A stretch of DNA of 64,000 nt, from positions 992,001 to 1,056,000 of the forward strand of contig NZ_JACHKA010000001.1 in NCBI RefSeq assembly GCF_014203955.1, in the 5' to 3' direction. Below are positions 16,655 to 25,487 of this stretch, piece after piece. Position 1 is the first letter of the stretch. Each line of letters begins with the position of its first letter. The translations under genes were made by a program, and so were the position numbers. Under the pieces are notes generated by a model. That model had not been told where the DNA came from. It did no database searches and saw only the letters and a list, made by a program, of their open reading frames with translations. The DNA is from Sphingobium lignivorans. Its GTDB lineage: Bacteria > Pseudomonadota > Alphaproteobacteria > Sphingomonadales > Sphingomonadaceae.

Positions 16655-18037
16655 TCACTTCCCCGGCGTGCCAGCGCCCTCAGGGATTGGCTTCTCCAGC
16701 GCGTCGAGCGAATCCTGCTCTTGATCGAGGTAGAGGCCGAACGGATCGAGGCAGCTGGCGCCGAGCGCCGCTTCGAAGCCCGCCTGTGACGACTGTGCGG
16801 CGAGCTCGCTTTCCGCTGCGCCGCTCAGGTTCGATCGGAAGATGCCGGCCGCGCTGATGGGCAGGAAGTCCTCATAAGTGATCGGCGTGGCGACCAGATG
16901 GCCGGCCTCCACCAGAGCTTCGGGCGATCCGGCCGGCAATGGGCCTTCGCCCAGGGCCGGGGAGCGGGCATAAGTGAAATAAGCCAGGCCGTGCCGGCGG
17001 ATCGTTTCGAGATCGTCAGGGAAGCGCGCGAAAGCAGCGGCGAGGCGCGCCTGATAATCGCCCGCATCGGCGCGGGCCGCCTCCACATCCGCAAGAATCT
17101 CGTCATAAAGCGCGCGCCCGGCCGGCGTCAGCGCGATGCCGCGCTGCTCGATCTCGCCGAAACGGGCCGTGTGGGCGCCCTGCACCGCATCGTCTCCTTC
17201 GCGGAACAGGATCGGCTCCTCCAGTGCCTGAAAGCTGGTCTGCCGCAGCAGGATCGGCACGTCGCGGCGTGGCGGCCCCTCGATCAGCGGCTTGGCACGA
17301 ATACCACGCGCGACCATCTCGGCCTGCACGGCATCGATGTCGAGTGCGCGCGGCGTCAGATGATTGATATGGGGGCCGCGGAAGCAGACGATATCGGCGA
17401 TCAGGCGATGCGTGTCGTGAAAGGCGCGATAGGTCGCGTGGTCCACCAGCGCTTCGCCATGCCAGCGAAAGGTCTCGAGTGCTTCCAGGACGAACGCCTC
17501 GGCATCTTCCGCCGTCAGGCCGCCATCCGCCTCGAACCGCTCGATCATCATCAGCGCGCCATCGGTGACGATACGGCGCCGGGCGAGGATCTCGCCGGCG
17601 CGGTCGCGCAGCGCCGGGTCCGCGATGAGGTCGATGCGCAGCAGCGAACAGAATATCCGGAACGCGCAGCGCGAGAGCGCGGCATTGTCGATCGGACGAA
17701 AGGCGGTGGAGTGCACCGGCAGGCCAGCCGCGGCCAGATCGTAATAGCCGACCGGCACCATGCCCATGACCGCGAACAGGCGGCGCATGAGCGCGAGTTC
17801 CGCTGCCGTGCCCACCCGGATGGCGCCATGACGCTCGGCATTGAGCCGATCCAGTTCGCCATTGGCGCTCAGAGCAGCGCGCAGGGCGGGATCGGCCGCC
17901 AGCACCTGCTCGTTCGTGGTGGAAACGATGTCCAGCAAATCACCGTAAAGTGGTACTTCCTGGCGATACATGCGGGACATCGCATCCGAGAAGGCCAGCC
18001 GGATGTCGTCGGCCGGAACGAAATGGGAAGCAGTCAT
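16655..18037 (-). CDS. DUF1338 family, 2-oxoadipate dioxygenase/decarboxylase-like
   Basis: A 460-residue protein of the DUF1338 (YdcJ/HglS) family of Fe(II)-dependent VOC-fold enzymes; HglS of Pseudomonas putida turns 2-oxoadipate into D-2-hydroxyglutarate. Visible family features are GYYDLAAAGLPVHSTAFRPI (first His ligand), FRGPHINHLTPRALDIDAVQ (second His), ILLRQTSFQALEEPILFREG (acidic ligand and substrate Arg) and FGEIEQRGIALTPAGRALYD. Length is normal. Its ATG overlaps the astB stop by four bases, so it is the last gene of the arginine succinyltransferase operon. It may act on a 2-oxo acid linked to amino-acid catabolism; the exact substrate is not determined by sequence. Confidence 0.82.
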   Translation of the reverse strand: MTASHFVPADDIRLAFSDAMSRMYRQEVPLYGDLLDIVSTTNEQVLAADPALRAALSANGELDRLNAERHGAIRVGTAAELALMRRLFAVMGMVPVGYYDLAAAGLPVHSTAFRPIDNAALSRCAFRIFCSLLRIDLIADPALRDRAGEILARRRIVTDGALMMIERFEADGGLTAEDAEAFVLEALETFRWHGEALVDHATYRAFHDTHRLIADIVCFRGPHINHLTPRALDIDAVQAEMVARGIRAKPLIEGPPRRDVPILLRQTSFQALEEPILFREGDDAVQGAHTARFGEIEQRGIALTPAGRALYDEILADVEAARADAGDYQARLAAAFARFPDDLETIRRHGLAYFTYARSPALGEGPLPAGSPEALVEAGHLVATPITYEDFLPISAAGIFRSNLSGAAESELAAQSSQAGFEAALGASCLDPFGLYLDQEQDSLDALEKPIPEGAGTPGK

Positions 18038-19338
18038 GTCAGAGGCTCCTCAAGCGCGTCGAGCAGAGTGGTCCGGGCATGTTCGATGGCGTTCCAGGTC
18101 TGCGGGAGCGCCAGATCGGGCAGGGAAAGCTGCGCGGGCCAGTGCGCCGTAATAATCCGCTCGAGACGGTCGGCGCTTCGCTCGTCGAGCAGATGAGCAG
18201 GGTGGACAGCGCGTTCGGCCTGCGCGGACAGCAGCACGCGCAGTCGCAGGCAAGCGGGACCGCCGCCATTATGCATGGACTCGCGCACGTCGACGAACCG
18301 CACGCCATGGATGGGGCCATTGGCGCCGACATTGGCGTCGATCCATGTCTTGACCGAGACTGTCTCCGCGCATTCCATCGGGACGACGAGCGTGCGGCTG
18401 CCATCCGGCAAGGTGACCAGCTGCGAGTTGAACAGATAGGATGCAATGGCATCCTCCAGCGACACCTCGTTCGCCGCGACTTCCAGGATCACCACATCCG
18501 GGCAGCGCGCCTCGATGGCGCCATAGAGGGCGGCCTTGTCGGCAAAGGCATGTTCATGGGCGAACAGGATGTTCTCATGCGCCACGGCCACGACATCGTT
18601 GTGAAAGGCCCCTGCCGCGATGGCACGCGGGGATTGCTGGACGATGAGGCCATCCTCCACGCCATGGGCGCGGAAGATTGCGCGGCAGGCTTCGGCTGAC
18701 TGGCGGGCCGGGAAGGGACCGCCCGGCTCTCCATAGACCATGATCTCGATGCCCGGATCATGAGCGGGTGCCGCCAGCCGCATGAAGTTGGCCGCGCCTT
18801 CGTCGCCAAAGCGCCCGGGAATGGGACCGTGCACGGCGAAGAAGCGGGGATCGGCGAAGATGCGGCGCAGCTGCGCCAGCGTCTCGGGCCATTCATGGCT
18901 GCGATGCGCCATGGTGGAGAGATTGGCCGGCGTGAAATGAACGCGCCCGTCGGCGGTGTCCGGCGCGGGGGACACGGTTGCGGCGTTGGCGGCCCACATG
19001 GGTGAAGCGCTGGTCGCCTGCACGAACAGCAGTGGCTCCTCCGCCCAGGCCTTCGCGCAGACCTGATGATCGCTGCCGTCGAAGCCGAAGCGGCGCAGCC
19101 AGCCGACATCGGGGCGCTCATGCGGAAGGAAGAAGCCCTGTCCCAGCCCCAGCGAAAGCATGAGCCGCATCTTGGCGAGACCCTCCAGCGCCGCCTGCCG
19201 GGGGCGGGAAACCTGCCCGGCATGCATGGTCGCTGCGAGATTGCCAAGGCTGAGCCCGGCATAATTATGGCTGGGGCCGATCAGGCCATCGAAGTTGACT
19301 TCGCGAAAGGGAGGCGGCGCCGTCACGTTTTCAGGCAC
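18034..19338 (-). CDS. astB: N-succinylarginine dihydrolase
   Basis: A 434-residue enzyme of the amidinotransferase fold that converts N2-succinylarginine to N2-succinylornithine, CO2 and ammonia, step two of the AST pathway. Family motifs: EVNFDGLIGPSHNYAGLSLGN at the N terminus, TPANLSTMAHRSHE, EGAANFMRL, GAFHNDVVAVAHENILFAHE (catalytic His region), ANGPIHGVRFVDVRESM and HNGGGPACLRLRVLL (catalytic Cys). GTG at 19338 is taken as start; the homologous part begins about 12 residues later. It is coupled by ATGA to the DUF1338 gene and lies 42 bases after astD. Confidence 0.94.
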   Translation of the reverse strand: MPENVTAPPPFREVNFDGLIGPSHNYAGLSLGNLAATMHAGQVSRPRQAALEGLAKMRLMLSLGLGQGFFLPHERPDVGWLRRFGFDGSDHQVCAKAWAEEPLLFVQATSASPMWAANAATVSPAPDTADGRVHFTPANLSTMAHRSHEWPETLAQLRRIFADPRFFAVHGPIPGRFGDEGAANFMRLAAPAHDPGIEIMVYGEPGGPFPARQSAEACRAIFRAHGVEDGLIVQQSPRAIAAGAFHNDVVAVAHENILFAHEHAFADKAALYGAIEARCPDVVILEVAANEVSLEDAIASYLFNSQLVTLPDGSRTLVVPMECAETVSVKTWIDANVGANGPIHGVRFVDVRESMHNGGGPACLRLRVLLSAQAERAVHPAHLLDERSADRLERIITAHWPAQLSLPDLALPQTWNAIEHARTTLLDALEEPLT

Positions 19339-19380
19339 CTGATCGACCGGAGGGGAAGGGCGAGCCTTGCCGGAGCATGT

Positions 19381-20799
19381 TCACCCCTTCAGCCCCACAC
19401 CGAGCGTACCCTCGATGGCGGCGGCTTCCATCCCCGCGACGGGCCATGCGCAATAATCGGCTGCATAATAAGCGCTCGGCCGCAGGTTGCCGCTGTCCCC
19501 AGCGCCGCCGAATGGCTGGGCCGAGCTGGCGCCGTTGGTCGGCCGGTTCCAGTTGACGACGCCGGCCCGGGTCTGCGTGCGGAACCTGTCGAACAGCGCA
19601 CGCGTTCCGCCCAGCATCGCGGCGGACAGGCCGAAGCGCGTCGCATTGGCACGCGCGACGGCGGCATCGAAATCCGTCTCCCGGTAGAGCTGCACGACGG
19701 GGCCGAAAATCTCCTCGTCCGGCGCACCCTCGATGCCGGTCATGTCGATCAGGGCCGGTGTCAGGAACGGCAGATCGGGCGCGCGGCGGAGCAGCGGGCG
19801 GATCGGTTGCCCGCCCAGCGCCAGCAGGTCGGCGACACGGCGCTCGACCATGTCCGCTGCGCGATTGTCCACCACCGGCCCCATGAAGGGTTGCGGCTCG
19901 TCGAATGGCGCGCCCACGATCAACCGGTCGAGCGTTTCCGCGATCCGCGGGATCAAAGTGCCGGCAAGGCTCTCCTGCACGATCAGCCGGCGCGCGCAAG
20001 TGCAGCGCTGCCCGGCGGAGAGCCAGCCGGACTGGACGATGAGCGCGACGGCAGCTTCGATGCCATCCGCCGGCAGATCCCAGACCAGCAGCGGGTTGTT
20101 GCCGCCCATCTCGAGCGCGAGGATACGCCCCGGTGTCTCCGCGAACTGGCGGGCGAGAAGCTTGCCGGTGGTCGAGCTGCCGGTGAACAGCAGTCCGTTG
20201 GTGCCGGGGTGGCTCGCCAGCGCCTTGCCGGTCTCGCCATCGCCCTGCACGATCTCCAGCACGCCTTCGGGCAGGCCCGCCTCACGCCAGAGTTCGCCGG
20301 TGAGCTGCGCCGTTGCGGGGGCCAGTTCGCTCGGCTTGAAGACGACGCTATTTCCCGCGAGCAGGGCGGGCACGATATGGCCGTTGGGCAGGTGCGCCGG
20401 GAAATTATAGGGGCCAAGCACGGCAAGGACGCCATGCGCGCGATGCCGCACCGCCTGCGTCACCCCGTTGGCGTCGATGAGTGTCTCGCCCGCCCTGTCC
20501 GCCTGCGCGGTGATGGAAATCTCGACCTTGGCAGCGACGCTGGCCGCTTCCGTCCGGGTTTCCCACAAGGGCTTACCCGTCTCGCGGGAAATGATGCGCG
20601 CCACGTCCTCCGCCCGCGCCTTCACGCGCGCGGCATAGGCCCGCAGGATAGCGATACGCTCCTCGATCGGTCGCGTTTCCCACACCGGTTGCGCGGCGCG
20701 GGCGCGCGCAACGGCGGCATCGACGGCCGCCGCATCACTGACGGGGCCACGCCAGACGACGGTTCCGGTGCAGGGATCGGTGGAAACAAGCTCACGCAT
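19381..20799 (-). CDS. astD: N-succinylglutamate-5-semialdehyde dehydrogenase
   Basis: A 472-residue NAD-dependent aldehyde dehydrogenase that oxidises succinylglutamate semialdehyde in the AST pathway. It carries GVLAVLGPYNFPAHLPNGHI, AGNSVVFKPSELAP, the NAD-site segment LLFTGSSTTGKLLARQFAE, LALEMGGNNPLLV (general-base Glu) and SAGQRCTCARRLIV (nucleophilic Cys in QRCT). PYNFPAHLPNGHIVPAL and QRCTCARRL are typical of AstD rather than generic aldehyde dehydrogenases. Start ATG at 20799 follows astA by 15 bases, placing it in the ast operon. Confidence 0.94.
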   Translation of the reverse strand: MRELVSTDPCTGTVVWRGPVSDAAAVDAAVARARAAQPVWETRPIEERIAILRAYAARVKARAEDVARIISRETGKPLWETRTEAASVAAKVEISITAQADRAGETLIDANGVTQAVRHRAHGVLAVLGPYNFPAHLPNGHIVPALLAGNSVVFKPSELAPATAQLTGELWREAGLPEGVLEIVQGDGETGKALASHPGTNGLLFTGSSTTGKLLARQFAETPGRILALEMGGNNPLLVWDLPADGIEAAVALIVQSGWLSAGQRCTCARRLIVQESLAGTLIPRIAETLDRLIVGAPFDEPQPFMGPVVDNRAADMVERRVADLLALGGQPIRPLLRRAPDLPFLTPALIDMTGIEGAPDEEIFGPVVQLYRETDFDAAVARANATRFGLSAAMLGGTRALFDRFRTQTRAGVVNWNRPTNGASSAQPFGGAGDSGNLRPSAYYAADYCAWPVAGMEAAAIEGTLGVGLKG

Positions 20800-20814
20800 G
20801 TCGATGATCTCCCG

Positions 20815-21852
20815 TCACGGCGTCGGCACGTAAAGCGCGAAATCGCCTTCGCGCAGGCGCCCGAGCTTCATGCAGTCGGGCGGCAGGCACAAGGTCTCTC
20901 CCTCGTCACGCGTGCGGCCTTTCCCGCGCCATGCCCGGAAGTCGAGCAGCCGCCCCGTGGCAAGCAGCATGCGCGTGGCGCCCTCGCCATCCGCCTCATC
21001 GGTCTGGATCATCGCGCTCGCGCTGTCCTTCACGGTGCGCAGGTCGCCCACCTGAGCCCGCATGGTCGGGCCGGCGTCGAACAGGTCCACATAGCCATCA
21101 TGGCGGAAACCCTCCGCTTCCAGCAGTCGCATGGCGGCGGCCCCGCTCTTGTGCGGCTTGCCGATGGCGTTCTGCGCCTCTTCGGAAAGCAGGATGGTGT
21201 AGATGGGATATTTGGGCATCAGGTCGGCGATGAACTGGTTGCCGTTCAGGGCATGGAAGCGGTCCGCCTCCGCGAATTCCAGATTGAAGAAGCGCTTCGT
21301 GAGCCCTTCCCAGAAGGGCGAATAGCCTTCCGGCTCCTGAAAGCCGCGAAGCTCGGTCAGCACCTGCTCGCCGAAGCGTTCGCGATGCAGCGCCATGAAC
21401 ATGTAGCGGCTGCGCGCCAGCAGCACCCCCAGCCCCGAGCGCCGCAGCGCGGGAACGAGGAACAGGCCACCCACTTCGCTCGCCCCGGCAAAGTCGTTCA
21501 CGAGGTTGAGGACATTGGTGGTGACGATGCGCTCGAGCTGGCGGCTGTACTGGGAGAGGCGCGTGATCTTGTAGCTGTAGAAGGGCTTCTTGGTACCGAC
21601 GCTGGAGAAGATGAGCGCGGTGCCGCCGATCTCGCCGGTGGCCGCGTTCTCGAGCACGAACATGTAGAGCTCATCATCCGGTCCGCTGCTCAGATCTGCC
21701 TCGAAAGCCCGCTGGCTGCGCTCCAGGCGCAGACGCAGGGCGTCGCGGTCATGGGGAAGGTTGGTGAAGCCCGGGCCGGTCTGGCCGGCCAGATCATATA
21801 CCGCGTCGAGATCCTCCACGGTCGCCGGACGAACGAGCCAGCCTTCGGTCAT
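20815..21852 (-). CDS. astA: Arginine N-succinyltransferase
   Basis: A 345-residue acyltransferase that moves succinyl from succinyl-CoA to the alpha-amino group of arginine, the committing step of the AST pathway. Characteristic segments: LVRPATVEDLDAVYDLAGQT, GFTNLPHDRDALRLRLERS, YSYKITRLSQYSRQL, EVGGLFLVPALRRSGLGVLL, FGEQVLTELRGFQEPEGYSP, FWEGLTKRFFNLEFAEAD and KYPIYTILLSEEAQNAIGKP. Start MTEGWLVRP overlaps the stop of the upstream M20 hydrolase by ATGA, and astD follows 15 bases later. Length is normal for the family. Confidence 0.95.
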   Translation of the reverse strand: MTEGWLVRPATVEDLDAVYDLAGQTGPGFTNLPHDRDALRLRLERSQRAFEADLSSGPDDELYMFVLENAATGEIGGTALIFSSVGTKKPFYSYKITRLSQYSRQLERIVTTNVLNLVNDFAGASEVGGLFLVPALRRSGLGVLLARSRYMFMALHRERFGEQVLTELRGFQEPEGYSPFWEGLTKRFFNLEFAEADRFHALNGNQFIADLMPKYPIYTILLSEEAQNAIGKPHKSGAAAMRLLEAEGFRHDGYVDLFDAGPTMRAQVGDLRTVKDSASAMIQTDEADGEGATRMLLATGRLLDFRAWRGKGRTRDEGETLCLPPDCMKLGRLREGDFALYVPTP

Positions 21853-23102
21853 GCAATCTCCCCCTTGAGGCCGAGCGCGGCATCGAGCCGCCCTTCGGCA
21901 ATGCGCAATATCGTGATAGCGGCGAGCGCGGCGCGTTCGCTCAGCGAGTCGACGATGAGAAATTCGTCCGCCGTGTGGATGCTCCCGCCGCGCACGCCCA
22001 TCGTGTCGACCACCACCACATTCTCGGCCGCGATGTTGTTGCCATCGCATACGCCGCCACTGGGCTGCCAGTCGATAGGGAGGCCAAGGTCCGCGCCCGC
22101 ATCGCGCACGAGCATGAACAGCGCCTCGTGCCGTGCATCGAAGGGCTTGGGCGGACGAGCAAAACCGCCGGACAGGCTGATGGTGACCTCATGCTCCCGC
22201 GCGATTGAGGCGATGATCTCCCCCATGGCATGGTCGGCCTTCTGCTGGGCCTCCAGGTCCAGCGGACGCATGTTCCAGCTCAGCATCGCCTTGTCGGGCA
22301 CCACATTGTTCGCGCCCCCGCCGCTCAGCCGCGCGACATTGACCGTGAGACCGGGAATGCTGCGCTTCAGGGCATCCAGCCGCAGGGCGAGATCGGCCGC
22401 GGCGACGAGCGCGTTGCGCCCATCCTGCGGATTGCGCCCGGCATGGGCGGATCGTCCGGCGAGTGCGGCGAGGAAATTGCCGCTTCCGCGCCGCGCGCTC
22501 GCAAGGCGGCCTTCCGGTGTTACCGAGGGCTCGAAGGTCATGCCGATCTGACAGCGCCGCGCCACCTCGCGCAGCAGGGCCGCGGAGCCGAGCGAGGCGA
22601 CTTCCTCGTCCGCGTTCACCACGACATCCCAGCCGAGGCCGGGAATGGCGTTCGTTGCCTCCAGGGCCACCAGGGCCTCGATCATGACGATGAGCCCGCC
22701 CTTCATGTCCGCCGTGCCGGGGCCGTTCATCGTGCTCGCATCGAGCATCCGGCAGGACTGGAATGGATGGTCGGGCGGAAACACCGTATCCATGTGCCCG
22801 GTCAGGATCATCCGCCGGTTCGCCGCCGGGCGCTTGCGGGCGAGCAGATTCGCGCCATGGGGCACGGGCACCTGCGTGCCGTCCTCGGCCAGTGTCGTCA
22901 CCGGGTCCGGTTCGCATGTCTCCACGCTGTCGGCAATCGGCGAGAGAGCATCGGCGATGCGGGCGCGCATCTGTGCCAGTCCATCGAGATTGCGACTGCC
23001 GGAGTTGATCTGCGCCCACGCCACGACCTGCGCGGCCATGGCGCTCTGTCGATCCCGGATCGCTGCGACAAGATGGGTTTCGGGCGTCGAGAGTCCGGCC
23101 AT
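21849..23102 (-). CDS. M20 family metallohydrolase, candidate succinylglutamate desuccinylase substitute
   Basis: A 417-residue zinc hydrolase of the M20 family (ArgE/DapE/CPG2 type). Metal-ligand segments are visible: ILTGHMDTVFPPDHP (His, Asp), GTADMKGGLIVMIEAL (bridging Asp), VVVNADEEVASLGSAALL (general-base and ligand Glu pair), a dimerisation domain starting SGNFLAALAGRSAHAGRNPQ, and RGGSIHTADEFLIVDSL near the C terminus (last His ligand). It is the first gene of the ast operon, coupled by ATGA to astA. No AstE (M14-type desuccinylase) or AstC is encoded in the window, so this enzyme could remove succinate from succinylglutamate. That role is inferred from position; N-acyl amino acid hydrolysis is the safe description. 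Confidence 0.85.
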   Translation of the reverse strand: MAGLSTPETHLVAAIRDRQSAMAAQVVAWAQINSGSRNLDGLAQMRARIADALSPIADSVETCEPDPVTTLAEDGTQVPVPHGANLLARKRPAANRRMILTGHMDTVFPPDHPFQSCRMLDASTMNGPGTADMKGGLIVMIEALVALEATNAIPGLGWDVVVNADEEVASLGSAALLREVARRCQIGMTFEPSVTPEGRLASARRGSGNFLAALAGRSAHAGRNPQDGRNALVAAADLALRLDALKRSIPGLTVNVARLSGGGANNVVPDKAMLSWNMRPLDLEAQQKADHAMGEIIASIAREHEVTISLSGGFARPPKPFDARHEALFMLVRDAGADLGLPIDWQPSGGVCDGNNIAAENVVVVDTMGVRGGSIHTADEFLIVDSLSERAALAAITILRIAEGRLDAALGLKGEIA

Positions 23103-23182
23103 CGGCTCTTCTTAGACCAAGTTCTTCGGGCGGGCTAGGGTAGGCGGCGTCACCGCAGCGAGGTCGGTCCGCGCAGCACCGT

Positions 23183-24502
23183 TCACGCGCTCGCGGAGGG
23201 ATAGCGTCGCGCCGTCGAGAAGATGATGGCCGCCAGCACCGCCGGAATGGCGAGCAACACGCAGATCAGCGGTTTGCCCAGTCCGGCAGCAAGCAGATAA
23301 CCGGCCGTCAGCGGGCCGAAGATCGAGCCAACCCGGCCGACCGTGCTGGCGATGCCGAGGCCAGTCGCCCGCAGTTGAGGCGGGAACGCATAAGCGATGG
23401 TCAGCCAGCAACCGCAGGCGGAACCGAACAACATGGCGCCGAGCAGAAGGGCGTTGCCCACGAGGAGGGGTAGGACAGGTGGCAGAAGTCCGAACAGAAT
23501 GATCATCGCCGCCATGCCACAGAGCGTGACGACGGTGAGCCGCTTCACGCCCACGCGCCCGGCGATCCACCCGGCCACAAGTCCGCCCGCGATGCCGCCG
23601 ACCGAAACATAGATGGAGTAGGAAATGCCGGCGGCAGTCGAGAGGCCCAGCTCGGTCACCCATTTGGTCGCCCAGTTGATGATGAAATAGAAGGAAAACA
23701 TGTTGAGCGGATGCGCGATGCACAGGAGGAGCAGCTGCCCGCGATGCTCGGGCGTGGAAATCTCCCGGATCGACGCCGCGCCGTCATGGGCGCTTGCCGC
23801 GACCGGCGGCAGAACCTCGAGCGGCGGCAGTCGGAGGCGCTTGAGGACGCGGTTGGTCTTCGCCAGCGCGCCGCGGGGCTGGCGGGTCAGCAGGAAATCG
23901 AGCGATTCGGGGAGCCACAGCCAGGCGACGGGCAGCAGGATCGCCGAAAGCATGCCGCCGACCCAGAAGATGCCGCGCCAGCCGAATTCGTCCAGCACCG
24001 CGATGGCGACGAAACCCCCGATGATGGTGCCGACCGGATAGGCGGAAGCGACCGCGCTGGGCGCGAATTCGCGGCGCTTGTCCGATGCATATTCCATGGC
24101 GATGGCGCCGGCCGTGCTCGTCATGCCGCCAATCCCGATGCCGGTCACGAAACGTGACACCGCCATGCCCCAGTAGCCGTGGCTGAGCGCCGCGCCGAAC
24201 ATGCCGGCGCTCATCAGCACGAGGCAGAACAGGATGGCCGGGCGCCGCCCCTTGGTATCCGCGACCGGCGAGACGCCGAGCGCGCCGATCGCCATGCCGG
24301 CCAGGCTGAAGCTCAGCAATTCCCCCAGTGCGTCCGGCCCGAGCGCCCATTCGTCGGCCAGCACGGGGGCAGCCATGGCAAGTGCGAGGATGTCATAGCC
24401 ATCCACCATGTTGATGCAGACCGGAATGAGGATCATCAGCCACTGGACGGGAAGCATGGGCCGTGCGCCGAGCGCCCTGCGCGGATCATAGTTGGTCGCC
24501 AT
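23183..24502 (-). CDS. MFS transporter, aromatic acid:H+ symporter (AAHS) type
   Basis: A 439-residue inner-membrane transporter with 12 predicted helices. It contains the AAHS signature of a charged residue in helix 1, VCINMVDGYDILALAMAAPV (D-G-x-D), then GALGVSPVADTKGRRPAIL between helices 2 and 3, and RFVTGIGIGGMTSTAGAIAM. The second half has FYFIINWATKWVTELG and a long C-terminal helix bundle. Start ATG at 24502 is preferred because GGAGGG lies six bases upstream, whereas the ATG at 24508 abuts it. Substrate is probably an organic or aromatic acid. It is 80 bases upstream of the ast operon on the same strand and may or may not share its transcript. Confidence 0.9.
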   Translation of the reverse strand: MATNYDPRRALGARPMLPVQWLMILIPVCINMVDGYDILALAMAAPVLADEWALGPDALGELLSFSLAGMAIGALGVSPVADTKGRRPAILFCLVLMSAGMFGAALSHGYWGMAVSRFVTGIGIGGMTSTAGAIAMEYASDKRREFAPSAVASAYPVGTIIGGFVAIAVLDEFGWRGIFWVGGMLSAILLPVAWLWLPESLDFLLTRQPRGALAKTNRVLKRLRLPPLEVLPPVAASAHDGAASIREISTPEHRGQLLLLCIAHPLNMFSFYFIINWATKWVTELGLSTAAGISYSIYVSVGGIAGGLVAGWIAGRVGVKRLTVVTLCGMAAMIILFGLLPPVLPLLVGNALLLGAMLFGSACGCWLTIAYAFPPQLRATGLGIASTVGRVGSIFGPLTAGYLLAAGLGKPLICVLLAIPAVLAAIIFSTARRYPSASA

Positions 24503-24692
24503 CCTCATCCCTCCGGACGCTTGCGCGCGCGTCCGCCGCGTCGTTTTCGCCACGCTATGGTGGGGCCGCAGCGAATTCAATCGGCCTCCGCCGCATCTTG
24601 TTGACGCTGAGCGAACTGGGCGCGTCCCTCTGTTGCGCGCGTCGTTTGATGAGCATTAGAAGCTTTGCCGAACGGAGAGGAGCAACGGGACC

Positions 24693-25487
24693 ATGGACCC
24701 GGTAATGGCCAGGCTGAATTATGTGGTTCGCGGCGAGAGTGCGGTGTTCAATGCCGCCAATCGCGCGGAAAGCTACTGGCCGAAGGAAGAGCATGTCGTG
24801 CCGATCCACGATGTGCGGCCGCTTGCAGACCAGCTGTCCTTCGATCGCAACGGCTTCCTACTCGTGCGGGAGGAATCCGCCGTTGCCGCCGCGCCGACCG
24901 ATGAGGAGAAGAAGGCCGTCTTCGCGCAGGAAGCTGTCGCGCTCATCACGCGGCTGACCGGCGCGGCCAGGGTCGTGACTTTCGGCACGATGCTGCGCAC
25001 CGACGCGCGGGAAGCTGGCGACGGCAATCTGCCGGCCTTCGGCGCGCATGTGGATTATGGCGCGCGCACAGTGCGCGATTTTACACTGGACCTGATGCCG
25101 CAGGAGGAAGCGGAACGGCGCCTTGCCGGCCGGCACATGCTCATCAACATCTGGCGCCCGCTGCGCATGGTCGAACGATCGCCTCTGGCGCTGTGCGATG
25201 CCAGCACGGTGCGACCCGAGGATCTGTTCCCGAGCGAGGTCCGCGGCGGGCTGGGCGATGCGCGCCGCCGTTCGCTCTGGGGCTTCAACCTTGCCTATAA
25301 TCCCGAACATCGCTGGTATTACGCACCGCGCATGCAGCCGGATGAAGCCTTCGTCTTCCGCCTGTTCGATTCCAATCCCGATGCGGTGCAGTGGACCGGC
25401 CACAGCGCGTTCGAAGATCCTGCCTCGCCGCCCGATGCGCCGCCGCGCCAGAGCATCGAAATCCGCACGATCGCTTATCTGGACTGA
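24693..25487 (+). CDS. CmcJ/NvfI-type oxygenase-like protein
   Basis: A 264-residue protein of the CmcJ/NvfI (GA4 desaturase-like, AsaB) family, related to non-haem Fe(II)/2-oxoglutarate enzymes. Typical features are LNYVVRGESAVFNAAN at the start, FGAHVDYGARTVRDF (metal-binding His-x-Asp), LINIWRPLRMVERSPLALCD and NPEHRWYYAPRMQPDEAFVF, then RLFDSNPDAVQWTGHSAFED (second His ligand in the H-R-W-Y-Y segment or GHSAF). It is transcribed divergently from the MFS transporter with about 190 bases between starts. The family usually works in secondary metabolism or oxidative modification of small molecules; the substrate here is unknown. Confidence 0.82.
   Translation: MDPVMARLNYVVRGESAVFNAANRAESYWPKEEHVVPIHDVRPLADQLSFDRNGFLLVREESAVAAAPTDEEKKAVFAQEAVALITRLTGAARVVTFGTMLRTDAREAGDGNLPAFGAHVDYGARTVRDFTLDLMPQEEAERRLAGRHMLINIWRPLRMVERSPLALCDASTVRPEDLFPSEVRGGLGDARRRSLWGFNLAYNPEHRWYYAPRMQPDEAFVFRLFDSNPDAVQWTGHSAFEDPASPPDAPPRQSIEIRTIAYLD

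Noticed and set aside
19066-22551. Plus-strand open frame of 1161 codons
   Set aside because: Antisense to astB, astD, astA and the M20 gene, all with clear catalytic motifs; the antisense product has no recognisable fold.
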